50,470 nucleotides of DNA from an uncultured Pelagibacteraceae bacterium (GTDB taxonomy: Bacteria; Pseudomonadota; Alphaproteobacteria; Pelagibacterales; Pelagibacteraceae), in the NCBI GenBank assembly GCA_902595535.1, contig CACJQI010000009.1, positions 1 to 50,470 of the forward strand. The letters run 5' to 3'. The notes under the pieces are model-generated. The model made no database searches. It had not been told where the DNA came from and saw only the letters and a list, made by a program, of their open reading frames with translations. Shown piece by piece: positions 22,912 through 31,015 of the stretch; the first letter of the stretch is position 1; each line of letters starts with the position of its first letter. A program made the position numbers and the translations under genes.

Positions 22912-24432
22912 ATGGATAAATATTATTCACTAACTAAAACACTTATACTAAGTGGTATTCAGTGTGAAAAAAAACTTTGGTTTGATTTAAATGACAAGAT
23001 CAAATTGAAAGATAAAGCTATATTTAGATCTGGAAATAGATTTAATAATGTGGTTCGAAAGCATTATGGTGAAGGCCTTGATTTATCCGATGAAAAAGAA
23101 CATCAAATAGTTATTGAAAGGACCAAGGAAGCAATTCAATCTGATAATATTAATGTTATTTATGAAGCAGGTTTTCTATTTAAAAAAACATTTATTCGAG
23201 CCGATGTATTAATCAAGAAAGATGATCAATGGACAATGTTAGAAGCAAAAGCTTCTACTGGTGTAAAAGATATCAATATATCTGATTTAGCTATTCAAAG
23301 TTTTATAGTTAAAAACTCAGGTTTAGATGTAATTTGCAATAAAATAATCCATATTAATAAAGAATTTATTTATAAAGGTGAAGAAAATTATAAAGATCTC
23401 ATTGTAGAGGTGGATATTACTAAAGAAGTTTTAGCTGAAGAAAATGAAGTTGAGCATTTAATTAATAAATTTTTACCCTTAAAAAAAAGTGATTGTCCAA
23501 AAAAAGAAACAGGCCCACATTGTAAAGATCCATACCCTTGTAACTACATTGATAAATGTTCTCCACCAGATACTGATATTAAAAATGTTAGTTATAAAAT
23601 TTTACCTTATTATGGTAAAAAAATTGAAAGTTATTGTAAAACAAACAAAATTGAAAAATTAAAAGATATCCCTAAAGATTTATTGCAAAGTTCTAGAAAA
23701 GATTACGCTGAAAATTATCACCAAATAATCCAAGAAGCTCATATAAAAAATACTGGTTGGATTAATAAAGATATTTCAGAACAATTTAAGAAATGGAAAA
23801 TGCCTTATTATTTTATGGATTTTGAAACTATTCAACAAGGGGTGCCAATAATTAAAAATACTAAACCTTTTGAACAAGTGCCATTTCAATGGTCAGTGCA
23901 TAAATTGAGTGAAAAAGGAAAAGCACTTGAAGAATTTTCATTTATTAATTTTGACCATCAAGATATTGAATTTAATTTTTTAAAAAAACTAATTGAAACA
24001 CTAGGAGATAAAGGGACAATTTTTGTCCATAATCATCCATTTGAAAAGGGGGTTTTAAACAAATTAAAAGAAAAACCTAAAATGAAATCTTATAGCGATC
24101 AAGTGGACAGTATAATTGATCGAATTGAAGATACATTAGAGTTAACACGTAAGAATTTTTATTCACCAGAAATGTTTGGTAAATACTCTCTTAAGAAGAT
24201 TGTTCAAGCTATTCCAACTAAAATTTCTTATGAAAGTGAAGATGAAGATGCTGTTAGTGATGGTGGAGATGCTCAATTAGCTTGGTTTAAATGTACAGAT
24301 CTTGAAACCAAACCGGAGGATAAAGAAATTTATAAAAAAGAACTTATAAAATATTGTTCAAAAGACACAGAAGCTATGTATGATCTAATTAATTATTTTT
24401 TAAAGCTAAAGACTTCAAAAAGACTTCAGTGA
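22912..24432 (+). CDS. Cas4-like PD-(D/E)XK nuclease fused to DUF2779 domain
   Basis: N-terminal half: Cys 18 plus Cys 195, 204, 210 and 216 fit the iron-sulfur cluster of Cas4/AddB-type nucleases, and the metal site is Asp 98 with LEAKAS (Glu 111, Lys 113). C-terminal half: YFMDFETIQQGVPI (Asp 303, Glu 305) and EQVPFQWSVH are the DUF2779 signature, an RNase-H/DEDD-like domain, with VHNHPFEK as a later motif. So the protein joins two nuclease-like domains, and probably degrades or processes DNA or RNA. There is no CRISPR array or cas gene nearby. The gene is the last before tRNA fragment B. Confidence 0.85.
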   Translation: MDKYYSLTKTLILSGIQCEKKLWFDLNDKIKLKDKAIFRSGNRFNNVVRKHYGEGLDLSDEKEHQIVIERTKEAIQSDNINVIYEAGFLFKKTFIRADVLIKKDDQWTMLEAKASTGVKDINISDLAIQSFIVKNSGLDVICNKIIHINKEFIYKGEENYKDLIVEVDITKEVLAEENEVEHLINKFLPLKKSDCPKKETGPHCKDPYPCNYIDKCSPPDTDIKNVSYKILPYYGKKIESYCKTNKIEKLKDIPKDLLQSSRKDYAENYHQIIQEAHIKNTGWINKDISEQFKKWKMPYYFMDFETIQQGVPIIKNTKPFEQVPFQWSVHKLSEKGKALEEFSFINFDHQDIEFNFLKKLIETLGDKGTIFVHNHPFEKGVLNKLKEKPKMKSYSDQVDSIIDRIEDTLELTRKNFYSPEMFGKYSLKKIVQAIPTKISYESEDEDAVSDGGDAQLAWFKCTDLETKPEDKEIYKKELIKYCSKDTEAMYDLINYFLKLKTSKRLQ

Positions 24433-24530
24433 ATTCTACTTCCTTCCTTTCTTTAGTCTTATTCAACGATTTTTATTTTTAAAAAAAATTAATTAATTTT
24501 TAAGTTTATTGTAAATAAACAAGTATTTGA

Positions 24531-24577
24531 TGGTGCCCCCGCACGGATTCGAACCGCGGACCTATTGATTACAAATC
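24531..24577 (-). pseudogene. tRNA-Thr 3'-half fragment B
   Basis: 47 bases are identical to the 3' half of tRNA-Thr (26126-26172), starting at CCA and ending in the anticodon arm. Perfect identity suggests the most recent integration event of the series. Confidence 0.93.
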
Positions 24578-24627
24578 GAGAGTCTAAATTCAAAAAGATA
24601 AATACTATCAACGTTAATTGAAAGTTT

Positions 24628-24660
24628 ATACAAATCTGTACACACTATAGGCACAGTTAG
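24628..24660 (-). repeat. phased direct-repeat array R7
   Basis: Three consecutive 11-mers: ATACAAATCTG, TACACACTATA and GGCACAGTTAG. On the minus strand the cores read TGTGC/TGTGT. The last unit recurs as AGCACAGTTAG in array R8 at the other end of the block. Confidence 0.6.
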
Positions 24661-24692
24661 ACTTAAACTTTATAATTTGATAATCTATTTAA

Positions 24693-25292
24693 GTGGATAC
24701 AAAACCTTTTGAATTAGGAAGAACTAATTCTGATCCGGATGATTGGATCAATTCCACAGTTGATATCACTGTTAATATTTTAAACCATAGAAACAAAACA
24801 AAAAATGATTATTCAAAAGAAAGTATGCGAGTTAATGATTTAATCACCAGAGAGTTATTGGGCAGATGTATTTGGAAATATAGTGAAGCTTTTGGGAAAT
24901 TTAAAGGTTGTCCGTTTTGGAGTATCAAAGCTTATAATTTTTATGTTAGTCAAAAATCAAAATCTACAGCTTTAGTTGCAAAAAATTTAAGACACGAGCA
25001 TACTTTTCCTCAAATATTATTAATAAAAAAAATGTGGAATTTAAAAAATCCAACAAAAAAAATTATTAGAGATCTTTATGATAAATACGCTATAGCAACA
25101 GTCGTCACTAAAGAAGAAAACTTAAAACTTAATAGTAGTGTAGTTGGTCTAAGAAGTGAAACGATTAGTGATAGCAATATTTGGTTAAGGTATAATAATG
25201 AGAAAATTGTTATTAAATTGATGCAAAATCCTTTAAAGAATATATTTTATAATTATCACATAAAACAGATGAAAGAAGCCAAAGTCATTTAA
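24693..25292 (+). CDS. hypothetical protein with HEH..P motif
   Basis: A 199-aa frame starting with GTG. The segment LRHEHTFPQILLIKKMW followed by ATVVTKEENLKL resembles the core of some HNH-like or phage-island proteins (EHxxPxxxL then xxxVTxEExxxL); this is a weak similarity. Basic and cytoplasmic. Its stop overlaps the start of the 57-aa gene (TAATG), so the two are coupled. Confidence 0.6.
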   Translation: MDTKPFELGRTNSDPDDWINSTVDITVNILNHRNKTKNDYSKESMRVNDLITRELLGRCIWKYSEAFGKFKGCPFWSIKAYNFYVSQKSKSTALVAKNLRHEHTFPQILLIKKMWNLKNPTKKIIRDLYDKYAIATVVTKEENLKLNSSVVGLRSETISDSNIWLRYNNEKIVIKLMQNPLKNIFYNYHIKQMKEAKVI

Positions 25293-25465
25293 TGAAAACG
25301 TTTGAAAAATTTTTTAGACATAGAGTTTCTTATGAGAAAATTGATAAATATGTGAACTTGGTGCTTAAAACTCTAGATCCTGATGATGAGGTTTATGTTC
25401 ATTATGATGAAGACAATAATTCACAATTTGTGAGAATTGAAGTTTTAGATAGGGTGCTACATTAA
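25292..25465 (+). CDS. small protein of 57 aa
   Basis: An ATG overlapping the stop of the upstream gene (TAATG) opens a 57-codon frame, MKTFEKFFRHRVSYEK.. ending VLDRVLH, with an amphipathic N-terminus and an acidic centre (DPDDEVYVHYDEDNN). Coupled starts on both sides suggest it is translated. No family recognised. Confidence 0.55.
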   Translation: MKTFEKFFRHRVSYEKIDKYVNLVLKTLDPDDEVYVHYDEDNNSQFVRIEVLDRVLH

Positions 25466-25509
25466 TGAAAAAACTTTTAGGGATCGTGGTTTTGGGTTTG
25501 TTATGGTGA
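25465..25509 (+). pseudogene. orphan signal-peptide fragment
   Basis: ATG 25465 opens MKKLLGIVVLGLLW, then a TGA stop. The DNA matches the signal-peptide region of the gene at 8490, with 21 consecutive identical bases at 25486-25506. The rest of the exported protein is missing, so this is the stump of a lost or swapped gene. Confidence 0.75.
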
Positions 25510-25994
25510 GAAGATTCTTTAGTTATATTTTTTCACGAAGCAATACAGTATTATTTTTAAGCGCTTTTTTTCTATCTATTTCATTAACAGCAAGTTCTTT
25601 GTATTTAGGTTTAGAACAGCCGCATCTTTTATTCAAAGATTTTGATGGAGATTTTTCGTTTTGGAAATTAACTTTGCTTGGGAAATTTTTTATGTTTTCT
25701 GGAATTTTTCCCAATTTTTTACTATTAATATTAATTTTTAGACTTATAAAATTTTTAATTATTCTTTCTTTAAAGCTGGTGGGAAAAATTTTAAGTATAA
25801 TATTTTCAGATAAAAATTTAGATATATTTAATGAATATGTCACTAAACTTGAAAAAACATTAATAAAGAATAAACCTAAAGTAGATGAAGCTTTAAATAA
25901 AATTAAAAAAAAAAAAATAAAAAAAGACTACTTGATGCCACTTTCGATTATTATTTCAGCAACAATATTGGCTTTAGCAATATTGTTTCAATAA
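25503..25994 (+). CDS. small membrane protein, about three TM segments
   Basis: Hydrophobic segments near residues 15-37, 50-100 (a long or double pass) and 143-162, with a Lys-rich loop (IKKKKIKKDYL) before the last. Start ATG 25503 overlaps the signal-peptide stump in another frame. No family recognised. It is the last gene of the 1.6-kb block, 26 bp before array R8. Confidence 0.7.
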   Translation: MVRRFFSYIFSRSNTVLFLSAFFLSISLTASSLYLGLEQPHLLFKDFDGDFSFWKLTLLGKFFMFSGIFPNFLLLILIFRLIKFLIILSLKLVGKILSIIFSDKNLDIFNEYVTKLEKTLIKNKPKVDEALNKIKKKKIKKDYLMPLSIIISATILALAILFQ

Positions 25995-26020
25995 ATAAAA
26001 TTAAACGACTACTTGTTTGA

Positions 26021-26075
26021 TACACAATTCATACACACTCTATACACAATCAAAGCACAGTATAAGCACAGTTAG
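26021..26075 (-). repeat. phased direct-repeat array R8 (five 11-bp units)
   Basis: Five 11-mers follow without a gap: TACACAATTCA, TACACACTCTA, TACACAATCAA, AGCACAGTATA and AGCACAGTTAG. On the minus strand each has a TGTG core in register. It lies 51 bp beyond the 3' end of tRNA-Thr and pairs with R7. Confidence 0.75.
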
Positions 26076-26125
26076 AATAGAAATTTAATTTTTAGAAAAA
26101 AATTAACGTTGATTTTATTGAGTGA

Positions 26126-26201
26126 TGGTGCCCCCGCACGGATTCGAACCGCGGACCTATTGATTACAAATCAATTGCTCTACCAACTGAGCTACAAGGG
26201 C
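26126..26201 (-). tRNA. tRNA-Thr(UGU)
   Basis: A complete 76-nt tRNA including CCA. Acceptor GCCCTTG pairs with CGGGGGC (two G-U pairs), the D-arm has AGCTCAGTTGGTAGAGC, and the anticodon loop TTTGTAA gives UGU. Partial copies of its 3' half lie at 24531, 11565 and perhaps 9794, making it the anchor of the island to its left. Confidence 0.97.
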
Positions 26202-26234
26202 ATGAGCAATAACTATTAATTATTTATAAAATAA

Positions 26235-26987
26235 TCAACTCTTTTTTTTTATATAACTCAAGTGATGAAATACTATTGCTGCACTATTTGAAATATTAAG
26301 ACTCTCGATGTCTTTATTTATGTCAATTTTAACAAAAAAGTCAGCATATTTACCTGTGTGTTCTTTCATGCCAAAACCTTCAGATCCAAAAAGAAGAACA
26401 TTTTTTCCTTCCCATTTTACTTCTGTAAAATTTTTTTCACCTTTTGCGTCAAAACCATAAACCCAAAAGTTCTTCTCTCTTAAATTTTTAAGTGTAGAAT
26501 TTACATTTGATACTTTAAAAATATTTAAATGCTCCATACACCCACTTGCTGACTTGTACATCAATTTGCTGTCACTTGGAAAATGTCTTTCTTTGACAAT
26601 TAATCCATCAATCTTAAATGATGCGGCACTTCTTATTAGTGAACCAATATTTCTTGGATCAGTTACTTCATCTAAACACACAAAAGTACAATCTTTTTTT
26701 TCTTTTATAAATTCTTTAAGATCAGGTTGTTCAAGGTGTTCAACTTCTGCAATATATCCATTATGCATCAATTGTTCTTTTGAGGTGTATTTGTCTAATT
26801 CTTTTTTTGATTTAAAGTAAACTTTGACACCCTGTAAGACATTTTTTCTAGGGTTCTTTTTATGAATATTTTTTTTTGCGTCCTCAGTTAAAAATACTCT
26901 TAAAACTTTTCTATTCGGATTTCGAAGAGCTTCTATGACGGCGTGTTGACCGGCGATGAAAAATGATGATTTATTCATAAATTTCAT
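26235..26987 (-). CDS. rlmB: TrmH/RlmB-family SPOUT RNA 2'-O-methyltransferase
   Basis: The SPOUT motifs are clear: DEVTDPRNIGSLIRSA (motif 1), FGSEGFGM (motif 2) and LNISNSAAIVFHHLSY (motif 3, SAM-binding knot). An N-terminal substrate-binding domain (FIAGQHAVIEALRN) places it near RlmB, which methylates a G in 23S rRNA; a tRNA target is possible. Starts at 26987 (MKFMNKSS) or 26978 (MNKSS). It begins the conserved chromosomal part and its 3' end faces tRNA-Thr. Confidence 0.88.
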   Translation of the reverse strand: MKFMNKSSFFIAGQHAVIEALRNPNRKVLRVFLTEDAKKNIHKKNPRKNVLQGVKVYFKSKKELDKYTSKEQLMHNGYIAEVEHLEQPDLKEFIKEKKDCTFVCLDEVTDPRNIGSLIRSAASFKIDGLIVKERHFPSDSKLMYKSASGCMEHLNIFKVSNVNSTLKNLREKNFWVYGFDAKGEKNFTEVKWEGKNVLLFGSEGFGMKEHTGKYADFFVKIDINKDIESLNISNSAAIVFHHLSYIKKKS

Positions 26988-27105
26988 AGAGTTTTACACG
27001 TTTTTTTAATATTTTCTTATTAAATCACGTGTTGCATTTGCATAAATAAAATATATAAAACGCATGTTGTTTGAAGCTTTATTGAACAGGGGACACTTCC
27101 CCAAA

Positions 27106-27191
27106 GGAGGGGTTCCAGAGCGGTCAAATGGGGCGGGCTGTAAACCCGTTGACTTCGGTCTTCGAAAGTTCGAATCTTTCCCCCTCCACCA
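27106..27191 (+). tRNA. tRNA-Tyr(GUA)
   Basis: Class II tRNA of 86 nt with CCA. Acceptor GGAGGGG pairs with CCCCTCC, the loop CTGTAAA gives anticodon GUA and a long variable arm follows. A small hairpin (GGGGA/TCCCC, 27089-27102) just precedes it. Confidence 0.96.
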
Positions 27192-27235
27192 TTCAATAAA
27201 ATTTTAATAACGTGGAGTGTTACTCTTGGGGTTGT

Positions 27236-27309
27236 GCGGGTGTAGTTCAATGGTAGAACGCTAGCCTTCCAAGCTGGATGTAAGGGTTCGATTCCCTTTA
27301 CCCGCTCCA
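27236..27309 (+). tRNA. tRNA-Gly(UCC)
   Basis: A 74-nt tRNA with CCA. Acceptor GCGGGTG faces TACCCGC, the D-arm is TAGTTCAATGGTAGA and the anticodon loop CTTCCAA gives UCC. It lies 47 nt upstream of tuf in the classic tRNA-tuf arrangement. Confidence 0.96.
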
Positions 27310-27356
27310 AGAAAAATGAAATTATTAATAGAAACAAAAACTGAGGTAAAATAGTA

Positions 27357-28547
27357 ATGTCAAAAGAAAAATTTGTTAGAAGTAAACCCCACTGTAACAT
27401 TGGGACTATAGGTCATGTCGACCATGGTAAAACAACTCTTACTGCAGCTATTACAAATGTATTAGCAGAAGCTGGTGGTGGAACCGCTGTAGCTTACGAT
27501 CAAATCGATAAAGCTCCAGAAGAAAAAGAAAGAGGAATTACAATTTCAACTGCACACGTTGAATATGAAACAGAAAAAAGACATTATGCTCACGTTGATT
27601 GTCCAGGACATGCCGATTATGTAAAAAATATGATTACCGGTGCTGCACAAATGGATGGAGCTATTTTAGTAGTTAATGCTGCTGATGGTCCCATGCCTCA
27701 AACAAGAGAACACATTCTTTTAGGAAGACAAGTTGGAATTCCAGCTATTGTAGTTTACTTAAATAAAGTAGACCAAGTTGATGATAAAGATATGATCGAA
27801 CTTGTTGAAGAAGAAATTAGAGAACTTTTAACATCTTATAAATATCCTGGAGAAACAACTCCTATCGTTAAGGGTTCAGCTTTAGCAGCTGTAGAAAAAA
27901 GAGATGACGAAATTGGAAAAAATTCAATTTTAGAATTAATGAAAGCTGTTGACGAACATATTCCACAACCAGCTAGAGAAGTTGATAAACCTTTCTTGAT
28001 GCCAGTTGAAGATGTTTTTTCAATTTCTGGAAGAGGAACAGTTGCAACTGGTAGAGTTGAGTCAGGTGTTATTAAAACTGGTGAAGAAGTTGAAATTGTT
28101 GGAATTAGAGAAACTAAAAAATCAGTTTGTACTGGTGTTGAAATGTTCAGAAAACTTCTAGACTCAGGTGAAGCTGGTGATAACGTTGGAATTTTACTGA
28201 GAGGTATTGAGAGAACTGATATAGAAAGAGGACAAGTTCTTTGTAAGCCAGGTTCAATTACTCCACATACTAAGTTTGAAGCTCAAGCGTATGTACTTAA
28301 AAAAGATGAGGGTGGAAGACATACACCTTTCTTTACTAAATATAGACCGCAGTTTTATTTTAGAACAACTGACGTGACAGGTGAAGTAGAGTTACCTGCA
28401 GGTACAGAAATGGTAATGCCAGGTGATGATGCTAAATTCACTGTTAAATTAATTACACCAATTGCAATGTCTGAACAATTAAACTTTGCAATTAGAGAAG
28501 GTGGAAGAACTGTTGGAGCAGGAGTAGTAACTAAAATTATAGAGTAA
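27357..28547 (+). CDS. tuf: elongation factor Tu
   Basis: EF-Tu carries aminoacyl-tRNA to the ribosome with GTP. G1 [11 protein letters not shown]2 RGITI, G3 DCPGHADYV and G4 NKVD are intact, and 396 aa is standard. It lies in a tRNA-Tyr, tRNA-Gly, tuf, tRNA-Trp, secE string. No second tuf lies between fusA and rpsJ in this window, so this may be the only copy. Confidence 0.98.
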   Translation: MSKEKFVRSKPHCNIGTIGHVDHGKTTLTAAITNVLAEAGGGTAVAYDQIDKAPEEKERGITISTAHVEYETEKRHYAHVDCPGHADYVKNMITGAAQMDGAILVVNAADGPMPQTREHILLGRQVGIPAIVVYLNKVDQVDDKDMIELVEEEIRELLTSYKYPGETTPIVKGSALAAVEKRDDEIGKNSILELMKAVDEHIPQPAREVDKPFLMPVEDVFSISGRGTVATGRVESGVIKTGEEVEIVGIRETKKSVCTGVEMFRKLLDSGEAGDNVGILLRGIERTDIERGQVLCKPGSITPHTKFEAQAYVLKKDEGGRHTPFFTKYRPQFYFRTTDVTGEVELPAGTEMVMPGDDAKFTVKLITPIAMSEQLNFAIREGGRTVGAGVVTKIIE

Positions 28548-28557
28548 CTCTATAAAT

Positions 28558-28633
28558 AGGAGTGTAGCTCAATTGGTAGAGCGCCGGTCTCCAAAACCGG
28601 AGGCTGAGGGTTCGAGTCCCTCCGCTCCTGCCA
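28558..28633 (+). tRNA. tRNA-Trp(CCA)
   Basis: A 76-nt tRNA with CCA. Acceptor AGGAGTG pairs with CGCTCCT, the loop CTCCAAA gives anticodon CCA. It sits 10 nt after tuf and 16 nt before secE, the usual bacterial place. Confidence 0.97.
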
Positions 28634-28649
28634 ATTAGAGCTTAAAATT

Positions 28650-28841
28650 ATGAGAAACCCGATTAAATTTATTCAGGAAGTGAAACAAGAGGCCTTTAAA
28701 GTTTCATGGCCTACTTGGAAAGAGACGTTACAAGGAGCTTTAATGGTATTTGTAATGGCTGTTGTAATGTCATTGTTTTTTCTTCTATTAGATCAGGTTT
28801 TAAAGTTTTTTTTAGAATTACTACTTAAAGTGAGTATTTAA
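28650..28841 (+). CDS. secE: preprotein translocase subunit SecE
   Basis: A short single-TM SecE of 63 aa with the conserved cytoplasmic helix FIQEVKQEAFKVSWPTWKE followed by a membrane helix. It clamps SecY in the inner membrane. The stop overlaps the nusG start (TAATG), as usual for the secE-nusG pair. Confidence 0.96.
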   Translation: MRNPIKFIQEVKQEAFKVSWPTWKETLQGALMVFVMAVVMSLFFLLLDQVLKFFLELLLKVSI

Positions 28842-29371
28842 TGAAAAATTGGTACATTGTTCAATCGCATTCAAGTTTTGAAAACAAAGTAGCTGGCCTT
28901 ATTAAAGAGGAGGCTGACAAAGCAAAAATTGGTGAAAAATTTGAGGAAATTATTGTTCCAACTCATGATGTAACTGAAGTTAAAAGAGGCAAGAGAGTTC
29001 AAAGAAAAAAGAAATATTTTCCAGGATACGTACTGATTAAAAGTGAGATGGATAATAATATTTACCACATGATTAAAAATATAAAGAGAGTGAGTGGTTT
29101 TCTCGGGTCTAAAGGAATACCTGTTCCAGTCTCAGATAAAGAAATAGAAAAGATATTAGGTCAAATAAAAGATGGTGTGGCTCAGCCAAAATCTGGTATA
29201 GAGTATAGCGTTGGTGAAAAAGTTCAGGTTGTCGACGGTCCTTTTGCATCATTCAATGGAATGGTTGAGGACATAGATGAAGAAAAGTCTAGACTTAAGG
29301 TCTCAGTTTCTATATTTGGACGTCCAACACCAGTAGATTTAGAATATAACCAAGTTGAGAAAGTAAGTTAA
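28841..29371 (+). CDS. nusG: transcription termination/antitermination factor NusG
   Basis: N-terminal NGN domain ([28 protein letters not shown]) and C-terminal KOW domain ([19 protein letters not shown]). Links RNA polymerase with Rho or ribosomal S10. 176 aa, normal. Its stop overlaps the rplK start. Confidence 0.97.
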   Translation: MKNWYIVQSHSSFENKVAGLIKEEADKAKIGEKFEEIIVPTHDVTEVKRGKRVQRKKKYFPGYVLIKSEMDNNIYHMIKNIKRVSGFLGSKGIPVPVSDKEIEKILGQIKDGVAQPKSGIEYSVGEKVQVVDGPFASFNGMVEDIDEEKSRLKVSVSIFGRPTPVDLEYNQVEKVS

Positions 29372-29796
29372 TGGCAAAAGAAATAAGTGGATTTATAAAA
29401 TTACAAATTAAAGGCGGTCAAGCAAACCCTGCTCCACCTGTTGGTCCAGCATTAGGTCAGCGTGGTGTTAATATAATGGAATTTTGTAAAGCATTTAATG
29501 ATAAAACAAAATCAATGGCAGGAAAACCTGTGCCAGTTGAAATAACTGTATATAAAGACAAAAAATTTGACTTTAAAATTAAATCACCACCTGCATCTTT
29601 TTTTATTAAAGAAGCAGTTAAACTTAAAGGTGGATCAAAAGAACCAGGAAGAAATATTGTTGCATCAATTTCAAAAAAACAATTAGAGGATATTGCCAAT
29701 CAAAAAATGGAAGACTTAAATGCTCACGATTTGGATGAAGCCGTTAAGATTATTGCAGGTTCTGCAAGATCAATGGGCATAGAGGTAAAGGAATAA
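29371..29796 (+). CDS. rplK: 50S ribosomal protein L11
   Basis: L11 (141 aa) forms the stalk base of the large subunit near the GTPase centre. Recognised by [20 protein letters not shown] and the C-terminal GSARSMGI. First of the L11-L1 pair; start and stop overlap nusG and rplA by 1 nt. Confidence 0.98.
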   Translation: MAKEISGFIKLQIKGGQANPAPPVGPALGQRGVNIMEFCKAFNDKTKSMAGKPVPVEITVYKDKKFDFKIKSPPASFFIKEAVKLKGGSKEPGRNIVASISKKQLEDIANQKMEDLNAHDLDEAVKIIAGSARSMGIEVKE

Positions 29797-30485
29797 TGGC
29801 TTCAAAAAGATATAAAAAATTACCTGAAAATACTAAAGATTTAAATGCAGATTTAATTGAAAAATTATTACCTCAAGTAAAAGAAAATTGTACAACCAAA
29901 TTTGACGAGTCTTTAGATTTAAGCTTTCAAATAAATAACAAACAAAAGAAAAATGAAGTTAATATTAGAACAGTTGTAAATTTACCTGGCGGAACTGGTA
30001 AAGATGTAAAAGTTGCTGTTGTTTGTGAAGACAGTAGAGCTCAAGAAGCAAAAGATGCTGGTGCGGATATTGTTGGTAGTGATGAATTTGTTGAAAAAAT
30101 TAAAAGTGGTGAATTAAATTTTGAAAAATTAATTTGTACACCTAGTATGATGATCAAACTATCAAAATTAGGAAAAGTTTTAGGTCCAAAAGGATTGATG
30201 CCTAATCCAAAACTTGGTTCTGTGTCTGAAAATATAAAAGAAGCAGTAACAAATGCTAAATCAGGCCAGGTTGAAATTAGAAATGATAAAGATGGCAACA
30301 TAGGTGTTAGTATTGGAAAAAAATCATTTCATGATGACCAATTATTAAAAAATTTTCATGCAGTATTAGACGCTTTGGAAAAAGAAAAATCTAACAACAC
30401 TCTTAAAGGTGATTTAATTAAAAATACTTTTATAACTTCAACTATGGGTGTTTCTTATAAAGTTAAATTAGGGAAGGCGATATAG
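29796..30485 (+). CDS. rplA: 50S ribosomal protein L1
   Basis: L1 (229 aa) forms the mobile L1 stalk and in many bacteria represses its own operon by binding the rplK leader. Signatures LPGGTGKDVKVAVV and KLGKVLGPKGLMPNPKLG are present. Two nt separate it from rplJ. Confidence 0.98.
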   Translation: MASKRYKKLPENTKDLNADLIEKLLPQVKENCTTKFDESLDLSFQINNKQKKNEVNIRTVVNLPGGTGKDVKVAVVCEDSRAQEAKDAGADIVGSDEFVEKIKSGELNFEKLICTPSMMIKLSKLGKVLGPKGLMPNPKLGSVSENIKEAVTNAKSGQVEIRNDKDGNIGVSIGKKSFHDDQLLKNFHAVLDALEKEKSNNTLKGDLIKNTFITSTMGVSYKVKLGKAI

Positions 30486-30487
30486 TT

Positions 30488-31009
30488 ATGATGACCAAAG
30501 ATCAAAAAAAAAATTATATCGCTGAAATGTCAACACAGTTTGAAAACAGTAAAGCTGTTATGGTTACTCATTATCAGGGATTAACTATGGTTCAATTGGA
30601 TGAATTGAGAGCTCAGATGAGAAAGCATGGAATAATTTTTAAAATTACAAAAAATAGAATCACTAAATTAGCTTTAGAAAATACTAAGTGTAAAAAATTG
30701 TCAGACTTATTTACGGGACCGACGGCAGTAGCTTTTGGTGAAGACGCAATTATGTCTGCAAGAATTTTGTCTAAATTTGCAAAAGATAACGATAGTTTAA
30801 AATTAATTGGTGGAATTATGGATAATGAGGTCTTAGATCAGGCCGGTGTCCAAAATGTAGCGAGTTTACCAACATTAGATGAGGCAAGAGCTAATATTGT
30901 TGGTATTTTAAATGCTCCAGCATCTAAATTAGTGAGTATTTTGCTTGCATACTCAGAAAAAATGAGTAGTTTGTCCGCAGAAAATTCTGAAACACAACCT
31001 AAAGAGTAA
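30488..31009 (+). CDS. rplJ: 50S ribosomal protein L10
   Basis: L10 (173 aa) anchors L7/L12 dimers to the stalk. The N-terminal part (AVMVTHYQGLTMVQLDELRA) is typical and the C-terminal helix ends SSLSAENSETQPKE. Two ATGs in tandem (30488, 30491); either may be used. Six nt to rplL. Confidence 0.97.
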   Translation: MMTKDQKKNYIAEMSTQFENSKAVMVTHYQGLTMVQLDELRAQMRKHGIIFKITKNRITKLALENTKCKKLSDLFTGPTAVAFGEDAIMSARILSKFAKDNDSLKLIGGIMDNEVLDQAGVQNVASLPTLDEARANIVGILNAPASKLVSILLAYSEKMSSLSAENSETQPKE

Positions 31010-31015
31010 TTAAAT

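Larger units (their letters stand above)
11565..24577 (-). mobile_element. candidate 13-kb tRNA-Thr-bounded island block
   Basis: The block is delimited by tRNA-Thr 3'-half fragments A and B in the same orientation. It carries a ligand-gated-channel-like receptor, PD-(D/E)XK nucleases, an ATP-dependent ligase operon and three DUF4116 proteins, and no housekeeping gene. No recombinase was recognised inside. Confidence 0.5.
24531..26172 (-). mobile_element. candidate 1.6-kb integrative element at tRNA-Thr
   Basis: The segment is bounded by a perfect 47-bp direct repeat of the tRNA-Thr 3' half (unit length 1595 bp). Phased repeat arrays lie about 50 bp inside each end (24628-24660 and 26021-26075). 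The cargo is three small genes and a signal-peptide remnant. There is no integrase, so it would be a non-autonomous element or a satellite. Confidence 0.6.

Noticed and set aside
1..26125. Possible 5S or other rRNA gene in the hypervariable part
   Set aside because: No 5S-like sequence or other rRNA segment could be seen in any intergenic gap.
27020..27400. 126-aa minus-strand frame with VKGIEPLHPAW
   Set aside because: It is antisense to tRNA-Tyr and tRNA-Gly and runs into tuf; frames of this kind over tRNAs are a known false prediction.
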